From Endozoicomonas sp. 4G (GTDB lineage Bacteria; Pseudomonadota; Gammaproteobacteria; Pseudomonadales; Endozoicomonadaceae), in contig NZ_CP082909.1 in assembly GCF_023822025.1 (NCBI RefSeq), positions 1,416,001-1,480,000 on the forward strand: 64,000 bases of DNA, read 5' to 3'. The position numbers were made by a program, and so were the translations under genes. Of this stretch, positions 1 to 11,467 are shown one piece after another. The first letter of the stretch is position 1; every line of letters starts with the position of its first letter. The notes under the pieces are model-generated. The model did no database searches, had not been told where the DNA came from, and worked only from the letters and a program-made list of their open reading frames with translations.

Positions 1-306
1 CAGCATGTCCAGAACGTAGGAGCTATTGGCTGTATCCAGCTGCCCGGCAGAGCAGGGTTTGGGTAAAGAGAAGGGCGCAACGAGAAGCGTACCTGCCGCA
101 GTGGGTTCTGTGTTATCGGGGTTGAATAATTCAAAGGTTACATCCATTCCCAAGGTGTCCGCACGCTCTGCCAGAAGCTCAGGGTCGGCAGCGACCACGA
201 TGTGTGCTGGAAAAGTCTGGTGCACCAGTTGCAGGCAGAGGTCGGGTCCGATACCCGCAGGTTCACCTGAGGTAATAATCAGTCTGGGCAGTGGGTTGCT
301 TTTCAT
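1..306 (-). CDS. pdxA: 4-hydroxythreonine-4-phosphate dehydrogenase PdxA (5' part, cut by window edge)
   Basis: The first 102 codons are present on the minus strand; the rest lies beyond base 1. PdxA oxidises 4-phosphohydroxy-L-threonine in the DXP-dependent pyridoxal-phosphate pathway in the cytosol. The N-terminus reads MKSNPLPRLIITSGEPAGIG, and the TSGEPAGIGP stretch is the family hallmark. The ATG is at 304-306 with no strong ribosome binding site. It lies downstream of lptD and surA, the order known from E. coli and Pseudomonas, but a hairpin with a T-run separates it from surA, so it may be partly uncoupled from them. Confidence 0.9.
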   Translation of the reverse strand, partial: MKSNPLPRLIITSGEPAGIGPDLCLQLVHQTFPAHIVVAADPELLAERADTLGMDVTFELFNPDNTEPTAAGTLLVAPFSLPKPCSAGQLDTANSSYVLDML

Positions 307-350
307 AAGTCAGCCATAGAGTCAGGGAATAGGCAGTTCACCGAGTCTAT

Positions 351-382
351 AAAAAAGCAACGCCCCAGAGAACCGGGGCGTT
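351..382 (-). terminator. Intrinsic terminator between surA and pdxA, possibly bidirectional
   Basis: An 8-bp perfect stem, aacgcccc at 359-366 pairing with ggggcgtt at 375-382, has an 8-base loop. Read on the minus strand it is followed by GC and then six T residues (351-356), as expected for termination of surA. The plus strand also has a T-rich tail at 385-390. It lies inside what is normally an lptD-surA-pdxA operon, so it would attenuate pdxA. Confidence 0.7.
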
Positions 383-390
383 AATTTTTT

Positions 391-428
391 AAGGTGAACG
401 TTTTTAAGGTGAACGTTTTTAAGGTGAA
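391..428. repeat. 15-bp tandem repeat downstream of surA
   Basis: The unit aaggtgaacgttttt occurs at 391-405 and 406-420, followed by the partial copy aaggtgaa at 421-428. It lies in the 3' untranslated region between the surA stop codon and the terminator hairpin. It is one of several short tandem duplications in the window. Confidence 0.9.
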
Positions 429-435
429 GAGTGCC

Positions 436-1728
436 TCAGAGACGAATTTCTACGTAACTCTGATCTCTGATTTCACGCAACCACACCTGAAGTTCTTCTT
501 CAAACTTGCGGTTGCCCAGGATTTCACGCACCTTGTTCCTGCGGACCTGTTCACTGATATCTGAATTACGGGTGCCCAGTACTTGCAGTACGTGCCAGCC
601 GTAAGAACTCTTGAAGGGTTCGCTGATGACTTTTTCAGGCGTCTCTTTCATGGCTTTCTGAAATTCAGGAACCAGAGACTTGGGAGAAACCCAGTTCAGG
701 TCGCCGCCATTCAAAGCTGAGCCGGTGTCGTCAGAGTAGGCCTTGGCCAGTTCGGCAAAATCCTCACCTTGTTCGATGCGGTCATAAAGGCTTTTGGCCA
801 GCATCTGCGCTTCAAGATCGCTGCGAATCTCGTTGGGCTTGATCAGAATATGACGAACGTGTATCTGGTGTTGAATGTGCTTTTCATTACCGCGAGAGTC
901 GATCAGCTTGAAGATATGAAAGCCACCGGGGGTGCGTATCGGTGCCGATACTTCTCCGTCTTTCATTTTCAGCGCCTGTTCGGCAAACAGGGTGGGCAGT
1001 TGGTCAGCAGAGCGCCAGCCGAGGTCGCCCCCGTTTAAGGCGCTCTGGCCGCTGGAGTAAGTCAGCGCCATTTCGGAAAAGTTGGCACCTTTATCAAGCT
1101 GAATAGAAATGTTGTTGGCTTTCTTCTCAGCTTCCCGAACCTGGTCTGGTGTCGGATTATCCGGTGTGGCAATCAGAATATGGCCCAGACGATATTCCAC
1201 CTGCATGCTGGCCTGACCCTCTGGCGACTTGAGGAAGTTATCCACTTCCTGCTCGCTGACCTGGATGCGCTGGGCAATCTGGCGCTGACGCACGCGGTTG
1301 ATAATCATCTCGCGACGAATCTCCTCCCTGGCATCGGCGTATGACAAGCCGTCTAATTCGAGATTTTTCTTGAATTCCTCGACCGACATGCCATTACGTT
1401 TGGCGATTTTGCTGATGGCGTCATTCAACGTCCAATCATCAATACGGATGCCACCACGCTGACCCATCTGCAATTGCAGGTTCTCAAGGATCAGCTGGTC
1501 CAGGACCTGCTTCTTGAGGATGTTGTCAGGAGGCATGGGAATATCACGGCTGCCCAACTGACGCTGTACAGCTTCGATACGGTTATTCAGTTCGCTTTCC
1601 ATTACCACGTCTTTGTCGACGACGGCAACAATGCGATCCAGTGGTACCGGCTTGGCGTTAGCCGTACCGCCGACCACTGACAGAGCGCAGCAGGCGGCAA
1701 AGAACAGATTTTTCAATCCCTTCATCAT
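436..1728 (-). CDS. surA: Periplasmic chaperone / peptidyl-prolyl isomerase SurA
   Basis: SurA (430 aa) escorts unfolded outer-membrane proteins, including LptD, across the periplasm to the BAM complex. The protein has a signal peptide ending near ANA-KP (about residue 26) and an N-terminal chaperone segment. Two parvulin domains follow: the first begins near YRLGHILIA (about 180-280), the second near VRHILIKP (about 290-390). A short C-terminal helix closes the chaperone core. The start overlaps the lptD stop codon by one base (TAATG), so the two are translationally coupled; a second in-frame ATG follows directly. Length and layout are normal for the family. Confidence 0.96.
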   Translation of the reverse strand: MMKGLKNLFFAACCALSVVGGTANAKPVPLDRIVAVVDKDVVMESELNNRIEAVQRQLGSRDIPMPPDNILKKQVLDQLILENLQLQMGQRGGIRIDDWTLNDAISKIAKRNGMSVEEFKKNLELDGLSYADAREEIRREMIINRVRQRQIAQRIQVSEQEVDNFLKSPEGQASMQVEYRLGHILIATPDNPTPDQVREAEKKANNISIQLDKGANFSEMALTYSSGQSALNGGDLGWRSADQLPTLFAEQALKMKDGEVSAPIRTPGGFHIFKLIDSRGNEKHIQHQIHVRHILIKPNEIRSDLEAQMLAKSLYDRIEQGEDFAELAKAYSDDTGSALNGGDLNWVSPKSLVPEFQKAMKETPEKVISEPFKSSYGWHVLQVLGTRNSDISEQVRRNKVREILGNRKFEEELQVWLREIRDQSYVEIRL

Positions 1729-4571
1729 TACTTCTCGTGAATCTCGTAACCTTGGATAGCTTGCAAGTATTCCGTTCCGGAGCTACCGGTGATATTACCC
1801 AGTCCACGAAGGATGAACTGGAAGAAAATACCGCTCTTCGGATCAGGGTGGTCAATATTATCGTCTGTTTCGATCCATGAACGCCAGAAAAACCGAACCT
1901 GATAACAGCAACTGTTGTATTCGACACCAGCAAGGCTCTCAAGGTTCCTTTCATTGGTTAAATCATATTGCCAGCGACCCAGACCCACCCAGTTGGTGGT
2001 CATGGGGATCGGCCAGGCAAAAGACAGGTCGGTCTGTTTCAGGTTATTACCATGGGTCTGGAAACCTTTGCCGGGATCGGTGGGGTCGATAAGCACGTTA
2101 TGGCCATCTTCATCTTGAACATAGCGATCAACCTGATCCCTGAAGCGGAAACCCAGGTTTAACGTCTTGCGCTGTTCAGGCTTCCAGCGGTAATACAGAC
2201 CGTAGTTGTCGAGACGATTCTCGTTGGTATTCCAGGAGAAATCCTGTCTCACACTCATGGCGCGATTGAAATTGTAGATGAATTCCGAGGCCAGGGGCGA
2301 CGTTGGATCGGTCAGCTCACTTCTGAGCCTGTCGTCCATGGCCGCATGGTTTTCCTCAATGTCCCGGATTGGCACTTTCTCGAAACCTAAATTGGTCGCT
2401 ATATAGACCTCACGGTCCCGAAAATGGACAATCTGGCCAATACCAAAGCGCATTCGTTCAAAGCCATCGTCCTCAATCAGGCGGGTGGTGACCCCAAGCG
2501 AGAGCTGGTTGGCATCGCCAATGCGATCATAGCCACTGAAGCGGTTATCCAGCCATAGCGAACTGTAAGTGAAGCCCATGGCGGCGGTGTCGAAAGTCGG
2601 GTTGTATTCCTGGTTTTCGACATAAGGCACGTAGAGGTACTTGGCCCTGGGTTCCAGAGTGTGGGTAAAGTCGGTGCCGAACAGGTTAGTAAAGCGTTCA
2701 AAGTAGAGGCCACTGTCCAGACTGAAAGAACCGGCTGTGGTGCTTGGAGACTTGGTAAAGTCATCCGGGCCAATAACAGACTCGCCGTAGGCTCCCTGAA
2801 GATCGTTGACAACTTCACTGGCCACCAGATTGCTGAGGTTGTAGTTAACACTGCGAACTTTTACTTCAGGTGTCAGGAAACCCCAGATAGTCTGCATTGG
2901 ATAACTGGCACCCGCCTGAGCATAAGCCCGACCACCTTCGGCTTTTTTGACGCCGTAGCCTTCATCGTAAACACTTTGCCTGATATCCGGGTCATCAAAA
3001 TCCGGGTGCTCAACCTCTCTGACAAAGCGCCAGTCATCAGCCCGGCTGAACTGGGTGTAATCCGCCAGGTAGCTGACCTTCAATGTTTCACCGGCCTGCC
3101 AGTTGCCGCTGAAGACCAGCTGTGGAAGCTTGTTATAGGGGTCGTCCGCAGTCTGATTCATGTTTTTGAATTGATGAGCATTCAGACTGAAGGTCCAGTT
3201 GTTGTAGGTATTGCCACCCAGATACTGGGTGCCTACCTTTTGATTCAGTGGACCGGTGCTGGACAGGTTCAGACTAGTACCAAAGTCCTCAATATAGTTT
3301 TTGTCGCTGGCATCGGCGTAGTCGAGCTCAGCAGTCCAGCGTTCAGAAAAACGCTGTTGGTAGCGTACATTAGCCAGCCAGCGTTCCTGATCGTAATAAG
3401 GGTTTTCTTTTTCCAGCTTGTCTTTGCCGATCAGCCCGGCAATGCCCGCTTCGCCTTCACCACTTTTGTTCATGTAGCGGAATTGGTTTTCCAGCAGCAG
3501 GCCTCGTTTGGTGATAATGCGAGGCGTGATGGTGGCATCGTAATTCGGGGCAATATTCCAGTAATAGGGCAGGGTTAAGTCCATACCGCTTTCACCATCT
3601 ACGGCTATGCTCGGGTACAGGAAGCCGGATTGACGGCGGCTATCAATCGGGAAATACAGGTAGGGGGCGTAGAAGATTGGCAGCCCTTCAACCCGGATAA
3701 CGGCGTCACGCGCCGTACCGTAACCGGTATTGTGATCCAGGGTGACATTCTTGCCGGTCAGCAGCCAGCTTTCATCACCGGGGCGGCAGGTAGTGTACGA
3801 GGCATCTTCCAGTACCAGTGAAGAGTCCTCGTTCCGGATGATTTCTTTGGAGCTTCCTCTGGCATGGGCTCCATGCAGGGCGTAACTGGCATTTTCGAAG
3901 GTAGCCCGGCCAGTATCGAGCAGCATATCGCCATAATCACCCACCAGCAGGGTGCCAGGCTCGCGGAAAACCACGTTGCCTTCAAACTCGGCATAATGGG
4001 TAGCACGATTCACCCTGGCGATATCACTTTGAATCTGGCGATTGCCCTGTCTGATAGAAACATTGCCGGTAAGGGTCGCTGTCTCGTCCTGGTCATAGGA
4101 GGATTCATCGGACTCGGCAATGATGGGAGCTGAGTCAGGATCCCCTTTGAAGTGTTTGCCCGGGCGGGGAGGCTCTGAATAGTCACCTGTACACCAGGGC
4201 GTTGTCTGATCCAGAGCTTTCTGTTCTTTCCTGCTGAGTTGGGATTTAGGTACCCAATCCAGTGTTGTCCGGAGGTTGGCGCGGCTGTTGCTGGTGGCTA
4301 CCGTCGGTGTTTGACGGTTGCTTTTGTCGCCAGTGGGCTCGGTGACAACCTGTGCAGCAGGACGAGACGCCCGTTTCATAACCGTTGGCTTGACGGGTTC
4401 GACTGAACACTGCCAGCCAGAACCATCAGGGTTGGCTTTACAGCTCCACTGATCATCAGGTGACAGCGAGGATTCGGCATAAACCCGGGTGGCAGGCTGG
4501 CTGGCAAGCAACACGGCAGCAATCGCCAGGGGTAATGTCCTTGGTTTGAAAGGTAGAGGGTGTTTCTCCAT
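1728..4571 (-). CDS. lptD: LPS-assembly outer-membrane protein LptD
   Basis: LptD (947 aa) inserts lipopolysaccharide into the outer leaflet together with LptE. A signal peptide ends around VYA-ES. The mature N-terminus carries a WSC...WQC cysteine pair, followed by an OstA/LptA-like jelly-roll domain (about 150-310). The large C-terminal beta-barrel includes the recognisable LPIFYAPYLYFPIDSRRQSG region. A C-terminal Cys-Cys pair (NSCCYQVRFFWR) is the expected partner for the inter-domain disulfides. It heads the lptD-surA-pdxA set and is divergent from amgK, an arrangement also known in Pseudomonas. Confidence 0.97.
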   Translation of the reverse strand: MEKHPLPFKPRTLPLAIAAVLLASQPATRVYAESSLSPDDQWSCKANPDGSGWQCSVEPVKPTVMKRASRPAAQVVTEPTGDKSNRQTPTVATSNSRANLRTTLDWVPKSQLSRKEQKALDQTTPWCTGDYSEPPRPGKHFKGDPDSAPIIAESDESSYDQDETATLTGNVSIRQGNRQIQSDIARVNRATHYAEFEGNVVFREPGTLLVGDYGDMLLDTGRATFENASYALHGAHARGSSKEIIRNEDSSLVLEDASYTTCRPGDESWLLTGKNVTLDHNTGYGTARDAVIRVEGLPIFYAPYLYFPIDSRRQSGFLYPSIAVDGESGMDLTLPYYWNIAPNYDATITPRIITKRGLLLENQFRYMNKSGEGEAGIAGLIGKDKLEKENPYYDQERWLANVRYQQRFSERWTAELDYADASDKNYIEDFGTSLNLSSTGPLNQKVGTQYLGGNTYNNWTFSLNAHQFKNMNQTADDPYNKLPQLVFSGNWQAGETLKVSYLADYTQFSRADDWRFVREVEHPDFDDPDIRQSVYDEGYGVKKAEGGRAYAQAGASYPMQTIWGFLTPEVKVRSVNYNLSNLVASEVVNDLQGAYGESVIGPDDFTKSPSTTAGSFSLDSGLYFERFTNLFGTDFTHTLEPRAKYLYVPYVENQEYNPTFDTAAMGFTYSSLWLDNRFSGYDRIGDANQLSLGVTTRLIEDDGFERMRFGIGQIVHFRDREVYIATNLGFEKVPIRDIEENHAAMDDRLRSELTDPTSPLASEFIYNFNRAMSVRQDFSWNTNENRLDNYGLYYRWKPEQRKTLNLGFRFRDQVDRYVQDEDGHNVLIDPTDPGKGFQTHGNNLKQTDLSFAWPIPMTTNWVGLGRWQYDLTNERNLESLAGVEYNSCCYQVRFFWRSWIETDDNIDHPDPKSGIFFQFILRGLGNITGSSGTEYLQAIQGYEIHEK

Positions 4572-4859
4572 GAGCTCAACTATCCCGTGCCGTTCTTATT
4601 ACCATAATTTGAGGGTTTTTCCTTGACTCCGGTTTGAGTCGGAGTGAGATAAATCGATTTACCATGGTTAATGGCTGTTTACCATGACTTATGGTCCGGC
4701 TGACTGTTTCAGAAGGATGCTGGTTTCTGTGCATGGTTTAAGGCTCAGTTATCACCCTTACTAGTCTGTGTTACTCTGTCTTTCAGTGCAATACATTTCA
4801 CACATTGATGTTAAGCCTTCAGTCGTTCAGCTCGAATTTAACACAGGATATGCAAGCAA
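4572..4859. other. Divergent intergenic region between lptD and amgK
   Basis: These 288 bases must contain promoters for both directions. I could not settle on a confident -35/-10 pair. What is visible is a short hairpin, ctccg...cggag, at about 4627-4644. The string tttaccatg also occurs twice, 20 bp apart, at 4658-4666 and 4678-4686, a spacing that would suit a protein binding one DNA face. No RNA gene or ORF is supported here. Confidence 0.4.
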
Positions 4860-7383
<2,524 letters not shown>

Positions 7384-7501
7384 TTTTGTTATGTTGTCGG
7401 GAACTTTTCTGAAAGTGAGTGGACTAATGCTCCACTCAATTGCAGAGCATGGAGTGCCTGTTGTATCGGAAAGGACGCTTTCCCCCACAGGAGCTTCACC
7501 C

Positions 7502-7708
7502 ATGTATATGGTCAGAAAGCGGTTTATGTATTGGCATATCCCGCCAACATGCCGGATTACTTTGAAAAGAGAGCGTGGAGAAGTCTACTGCTTCTACCCG
7601 GTTAAGCGGGTGAAAAGGCAACAAAATGTCATCAAGTACATTCTCAGAGTCTTTCATGATCCCATTGCAAAAACGATCCGGGATCGTGAAGTGGAACTGA
7701 GCTGTTGA
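7502..7708 (+). CDS. Small basic protein of unknown function
   Basis: This 68-aa open frame starts with ATG at 7502 and is preceded by a good Shine-Dalgarno, acaggag, about eight bases upstream; the ribosome site is the main support. The product is basic and aromatic, with a YWHIPP motif near the start and a KRVKRQQ stretch mid-protein. It has no signal peptide or membrane helix, and I do not recognise a family. It fills most of the 370-base gap between djlA and the MarR gene; otherwise the gap has only a short inverted repeat (accat...atggt, near 7718-7732). It may be an unannotated small gene or chance. Confidence 0.45.
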   Translation: MYMVRKRFMYWHIPPTCRITLKRERGEVYCFYPVKRVKRQQNVIKYILRVFHDPIAKTIRDREVELSC

Positions 7709-7753
7709 GAAGGACCTCACCATGACTGATGGTCGTTGAGCGGTGTTTGCGCT

Positions 7754-8176
7754 TTAGTTGGTCAACAGGCTGACTTCATCAAGCAGCTTTTTCAGTCGTT
7801 CCATCTTTTCCTGGCTCAAACCCTGGGTCAGGCGGCGATAGCTGTCCTCCACCATAGGGGTCATCTCATCCAGCAGCTTTCTGGCTTTTGGGGTGGCTTT
7901 CACTAAAATACGTCGGTGGTCTTCTGATGACTTCCGGCGGCTAATATAATCCTGTTGCTCAAGACGCTGGATAATACCTGTCAGGCTGGGGCTCAGGATA
8001 CAGCAGGCATCGGCCAGCTGCTTGGTTTCCATCTCATCGGCATCGTTCAGAACTCGCATTACTCTCCACTGCTGTTCAGTAATAGAGTGCTCTTGCAGCA
8101 TGGGACGAAAGAAGCTCATGGCAGCCTCTCTGGCTTTGAGTAATTTGAGCGGAAGAGAGTCTTCGTACTTGCGCAT
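7754..8176 (-). CDS. MarR-family transcriptional regulator, HpaR-like
   Basis: This 140-aa winged helix-turn-helix regulator resembles HpaR, the repressor of homoprotocatechuate degradation. Hallmarks are KAREAAMSFFRPML at the N-terminus and TEQQWRVMRVL leading into the wing-helix core. The recognition helix region is LSPSLTGIIQRLE and the wing is EDHRRILVKAT. I start it at the ATG at 8176 because family members begin just before this motif; an upstream in-frame ATG would add 26 residues without family support. No hpa catabolic genes are in the window, so the target is uncertain. It is divergent from the mmsB-like gene, which it may control. Confidence 0.85.
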   Translation of the reverse strand: MRKYEDSLPLKLLKAREAAMSFFRPMLQEHSITEQQWRVMRVLNDADEMETKQLADACCILSPSLTGIIQRLEQQDYISRRKSSEDHRRILVKATPKARKLLDEMTPMVEDSYRRLTQGLSQEKMERLKKLLDEVSLLTN

Positions 8177-8403
8177 CGTGTTCCGTTTACAGCTAATAAC
8201 TATGAAGGGTGGATTGTGTGCATCTTGCTCTGGATAATCAAGCCAATGATGCAATTAATCCTATGGTATTTACTCGTACTGGACAAAACTCACCGTCACT
8301 GCATCTGTACCTCTAAAAGAGTATGTCGCCGGAATATGCTTTTTTCAGAGAGGTATTGCTTTCAATCGTGGAACCCATCGGTTGTAGTTTTATCCTGAAT
8401 GTT

Positions 8404-8417
8404 GCATATAATGATGC
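8404..8417 (+). promoter_or_regulatory. Candidate -10 element inside an inverted repeat upstream of mmsB
   Basis: The consensus -10 hexamer TATAAT (8407-8412) sits inside the inverted repeat GCAT-ataatg-ATGC (8404-8417), 54 bases before the mmsB start codon. The best -35 candidate, TTGTAG at 8382-8387, is 19 bp away, which is long. A repressor bound to the inverted repeat would occlude RNA polymerase. The divergent MarR gene is the obvious candidate regulator, but that is inference. The rest of the 8177-8470 gap shows nothing further that I can support. Confidence 0.4.
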
Positions 8418-8470
8418 CTCTATCTAAATGGTCGGTTGATAATAATAACAAATACTTTGGAGTGCAGATC

Positions 8471-9370
8471 ATGGCAACAGTTGCGTTTATCGGTCTTGGA
8501 AATATGGGCGCTCCCATGGCGGCCAACCTGGTCAGGCGTGGTCACGACGTGAATGTATTTGATCTTGTTCCTGAGGCAGTCCGTTCTCTGGCAGCCCAGG
8601 GGGCAAAAGCCGCAGCCAGTGCCGAGCAGGCCTGTTCCGGGGCCGAGTTTGTTATTTCCATGTTGCCTGCTGGCGAGCATGTTGAAAGTCTCTATCTTGA
8701 ACAGGGCTTGCTGAACCTGGTTCCAGCTTCTGCCATTCTTGTTGACACCAGCACTATTGATGCCGATACCGCCAGAAAGTTATCCGTTGCAGCTTCCGGG
8801 CGAGGGAAGTCCATGGTGGATGCGCCCGTGTCCGGTGGCGTTGCCGGTGCAGTTGAAGGCACTTTGTCGTTTATGTGTGGGGTGGCCGATCCCGAAGTGT
8901 TTGAGAAGGTGAAGCCATTGCTGCTTGATATGGGCAAAAATGTCTTTCTCGCGGGTGGTCCAGGTGCCGGTCAGGTGGCTAAAGCCTGCAATAATATGTT
9001 GCTGTCTATCCTGATGATTGGCACCTCAGAGGCCCTTAACCTTGGCGCTGAAAATGGCCTGGACCCTGCCGTACTTTCCGACATCATGCTGGCCAGCTCA
9101 GGAAAAAACTGGGTGCTGGAAGGGTATAACCCATGTCCCGGCCTGATGGCAAATGCCCCGGCTTCCAAGGGCTATGAGCCAGGCTTTATGAGCGAACTGA
9201 TGTTGAAAGATTTGCGCTTGGCAATGGCGGCTGCCGGCGATAGCAAGGTCGTGACGCCTTTGGGTGACCTTGCCTGTGCCCTTTATAACCGCCATGTTTC
9301 CCAGGGTATGGGTAAGAAAGATTTTTCCAGCATCTTCCAGGCCATCCAAAATCTCCAGCCAGAAAGTTAA
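8471..9370 (+). CDS. mmsB: 3-hydroxyisobutyrate dehydrogenase-type beta-hydroxyacid dehydrogenase
   Basis: This 299-aa NAD(P)-dependent dehydrogenase fits 3-hydroxyisobutyrate dehydrogenase of valine catabolism best. The dinucleotide-binding loop is GLGNMGAPMAANL (residues 8-20). The substrate-binding motif is DAPVSGGVAGA (about 118-128) and the catalytic lysine is K171 in GQVAKACNN. The ATG at 8471 follows ttggag with good spacing; a longer in-frame start would add 24 unsupported residues before the Rossmann strand. No other valine-degradation genes are adjacent, so tartronate-semialdehyde reductase or a related enzyme remains possible. Its stop overlaps the convergent cvfB stop by four bases. 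Confidence 0.82.
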   Translation: MATVAFIGLGNMGAPMAANLVRRGHDVNVFDLVPEAVRSLAAQGAKAAASAEQACSGAEFVISMLPAGEHVESLYLEQGLLNLVPASAILVDTSTIDADTARKLSVAASGRGKSMVDAPVSGGVAGAVEGTLSFMCGVADPEVFEKVKPLLLDMGKNVFLAGGPGAGQVAKACNNMLLSILMIGTSEALNLGAENGLDPAVLSDIMLASSGKNWVLEGYNPCPGLMANAPASKGYEPGFMSELMLKDLRLAMAAAGDSKVVTPLGDLACALYNRHVSQGMGKKDFSSIFQAIQNLQPES

Positions 9371-10215
9371 TTGCTGCGGATACCCGATGCTTCCATTTGA
9401 ATCAGGCGCTGTTTGTATAAGCCACCCAGCGCCATTTTAAAGGCGCGTTTACTAGTTCCGAAGACTCGCTTGATTTCAGCAGGATCCGTTTTATCGTTCA
9501 TAGGAAGAAAACCTCCTGCCGCAGCCAGCTTGTCCATAATCTGTTGGCTGAGAGAGTCCATTGCCTTTCGATCAAAGCCGGGTTTTTTCAGGCAGAGGTC
9601 AATTTTCCCATCCGGCCTGATACGCTTGATATAACCCTGCACCTTGTCACCCAGTTTGACTGTGTCGTGTACTTCTTCTCTGAAAAGCAGTCCTTCGTGT
9701 TTGTTATTGATAATGGCCATGTAGCCAAGATCGGTTTTTTCGTAAATCAAAAGAGAGACCGGCTGGCTGTTTCGGTACTCGTCTGCTGAGCGATCAATAA
9801 ACTTGTGGAGTCTTGAGGAGCCGACGATACGTCTTGTTGCTTCATCCTGATAGAGATAAACGACATAGCGCCCACCTTCACGCATAGGGGCTTTTTGCTC
9901 ACGAAACGGCACCAGCAGATCCTTGCCAAGGTTCCAGTCCAGAAAGGCGCCTACCTGATTCACTTCCTTGACTTTCAGGGAGGCAAACTCACCAACACAG
10001 GCCAGTGGTGTTTCTGTCGTTGCGATCAGGTGCTCGTCTGAGTCCAGGTAGACAAAGACATCCAGTTCATCCCCGACCGTGCAGTCTGCAGGCGCATGCC
10101 TTTTGGGTAGCAGGATTTCATCGAACTGTCTGCCGTCCAGAAATACGCCGAAGCCTGCTTTATCGACGACTTTCAGACGATTTTTCTGGCCAACTTTAAC
10201 GTATTTTTCAAGCAT
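9367..10215 (-). CDS. cvfB: CvfB/YitL-family S1-domain RNA-binding protein
   Basis: This 282-aa protein belongs to the CvfB family of tandem S1-like RNA-binding proteins, linked to virulence-factor expression in Gram-positives and poorly characterised in Gammaproteobacteria. S1-like modules begin near the N-terminus (GFGVFLDGRQFDEILLP), at VNQVGAFLDWNLGKDLLVP and at LGYMAIINNKHEGLLF, with GYIKRIRPDGKIDLCL as the last S1 signature. A C-terminal winged-helix segment includes FGTSKRAFKMALGGLYK. It is transcribed convergently with mmsB and lies 95 bases beyond the psuG stop on the same strand. Confidence 0.85.
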   Translation of the reverse strand: MLEKYVKVGQKNRLKVVDKAGFGVFLDGRQFDEILLPKRHAPADCTVGDELDVFVYLDSDEHLIATTETPLACVGEFASLKVKEVNQVGAFLDWNLGKDLLVPFREQKAPMREGGRYVVYLYQDEATRRIVGSSRLHKFIDRSADEYRNSQPVSLLIYEKTDLGYMAIINNKHEGLLFREEVHDTVKLGDKVQGYIKRIRPDGKIDLCLKKPGFDRKAMDSLSQQIMDKLAAAGGFLPMNDKTDPAEIKRVFGTSKRAFKMALGGLYKQRLIQMEASGIRSN

Positions 10216-10310
10216 ATTTGTTCCTTTGGGTGACAGGAGGGAAGGCTGAGCAGGGTGGGTATTCTTGCACGAAGAGCCTTAAATGGATAGCAGTCTGATC
10301 AGGCTCTGTG

Positions 10311-11228
10311 TCAAAGGGGGTTATTGAAATGTCGGGCAATCATTGCTGCCAGTTGAGCGTTGTGCCTTAACATCGATAAATTGGCTTGCAGCAACTGCTC
10401 GCCATGGTCTTGAAAGAGATGTTGAAGCAGGAAAGGCGTCAGGGCTTTACCGTGGATACCCTGTTTCTCTGCATGAAAAACAGCATCGTCAATTTTGGGA
10501 GCAATCTCTTCCCAGGGCAGGGCATCTGCCTTGGGAAGCGGATTGCAAATGAGTAAGCCGCCACAGGCTGGCAGGGCTAATTGACACTCAATCAGGTGAG
10601 CGGTCTGTTCTGGAGAGTCGACTCTGAAATCGACCGAAAGGTTAGATTCGTGACTGTAGTAGGCGGGCAGTTTGTCGGTTTGATAACCAACAACAGGAAC
10701 GCCCCGGGTTTCCAGAAACTCCAGAGTTTTTGGCAGGTCCAGAATGGCTTTTGGGCCACCACAGACCACGGCAACGGGAGTACGAGCCAGCTCAATCAGG
10801 TCAGCAGAAATATCGAGTGTTTTTTCGACGTGCTTATGGACACCACCGATGCCGCCGGTGGTCATTATTGGTATTCCTATCATCGCCGCAATCACCACGG
10901 TGGCCGCTACGGTGGTGCCTGCTGACCGTTGGTGACTTATCAAACCTGCCAAATCTCTTCGGCTTGCCTTGTGGAGGGATTTGTTCTCAGATGCGATAAA
11001 TTCCAACTCCTTTTTCGAAAGGCCTGCTTTTAACCGTCCATTAATGATGGCGGTGGTGGCCGGTTGAACGCCCTGGTCCAGCAGTATTTTTTCCAGCTCA
11101 AGAGCGATTTCGAGGTTTTGGGGGAAGGGCAGTCCATGGGAAATAACGACGGACTCAAGGGCTACAACAGGAGTGCCAGAGGTTAGGGCAGAACTAACAT
11201 CTGGATGGATATCAAGAAAGTTATTCAC
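10311..11228 (-). CDS. psuG: Pseudouridine-5'-phosphate glycosidase PsuG
   Basis: PsuG (305 aa) reversibly splits pseudouridine 5'-phosphate into uracil and ribose 5-phosphate. Family signatures are visible: VALESVVISHGLPFPQN at the N-terminus, the TTVAATVVIAAMIGIPIMTTGGIGGVH block with catalytic-site glycines, and CGGPKAILDLPKTLEFLETRG. The usual partner kinase psuK is not adjacent. The gene diverges from tdk, so both flanks of the shared region encode pyrimidine-salvage enzymes. Confidence 0.92.
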   Translation of the reverse strand: MNNFLDIHPDVSSALTSGTPVVALESVVISHGLPFPQNLEIALELEKILLDQGVQPATTAIINGRLKAGLSKKELEFIASENKSLHKASRRDLAGLISHQRSAGTTVAATVVIAAMIGIPIMTTGGIGGVHKHVEKTLDISADLIELARTPVAVVCGGPKAILDLPKTLEFLETRGVPVVGYQTDKLPAYYSHESNLSVDFRVDSPEQTAHLIECQLALPACGGLLICNPLPKADALPWEEIAPKIDDAVFHAEKQGIHGKALTPFLLQHLFQDHGEQLLQANLSMLRHNAQLAAMIARHFNNPL

Positions 11229-11467
11229 GATAAAATGCCCTGAATTGGATGAAAGAAAAACCGGAGTCTTTTCTGACGACGTGGGTTTGAGGCATAAAAA
11301 TGAGTGGGTATTCTGGTATTGCCGATCCCGTGAGCCAGATCAATCACAGTTTAGTTGGAGATATGGGTCACCTCTCTTTTGTTGATAACCTGCTTCGGGA
11401 GATGAGTCTGGCTGTCTCAAATACCGAATATTTGCTTATCGCCTGACAGCGGCATATCGCTGTATGC

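Noticed and set aside
2661-3578. A 305-codon open frame antisense to lptD
   Set aside because: It lies wholly inside the well-supported lptD coding sequence, has no ribosome site or recognisable motif, and its composition is what the opposite strand of a biased gene produces.
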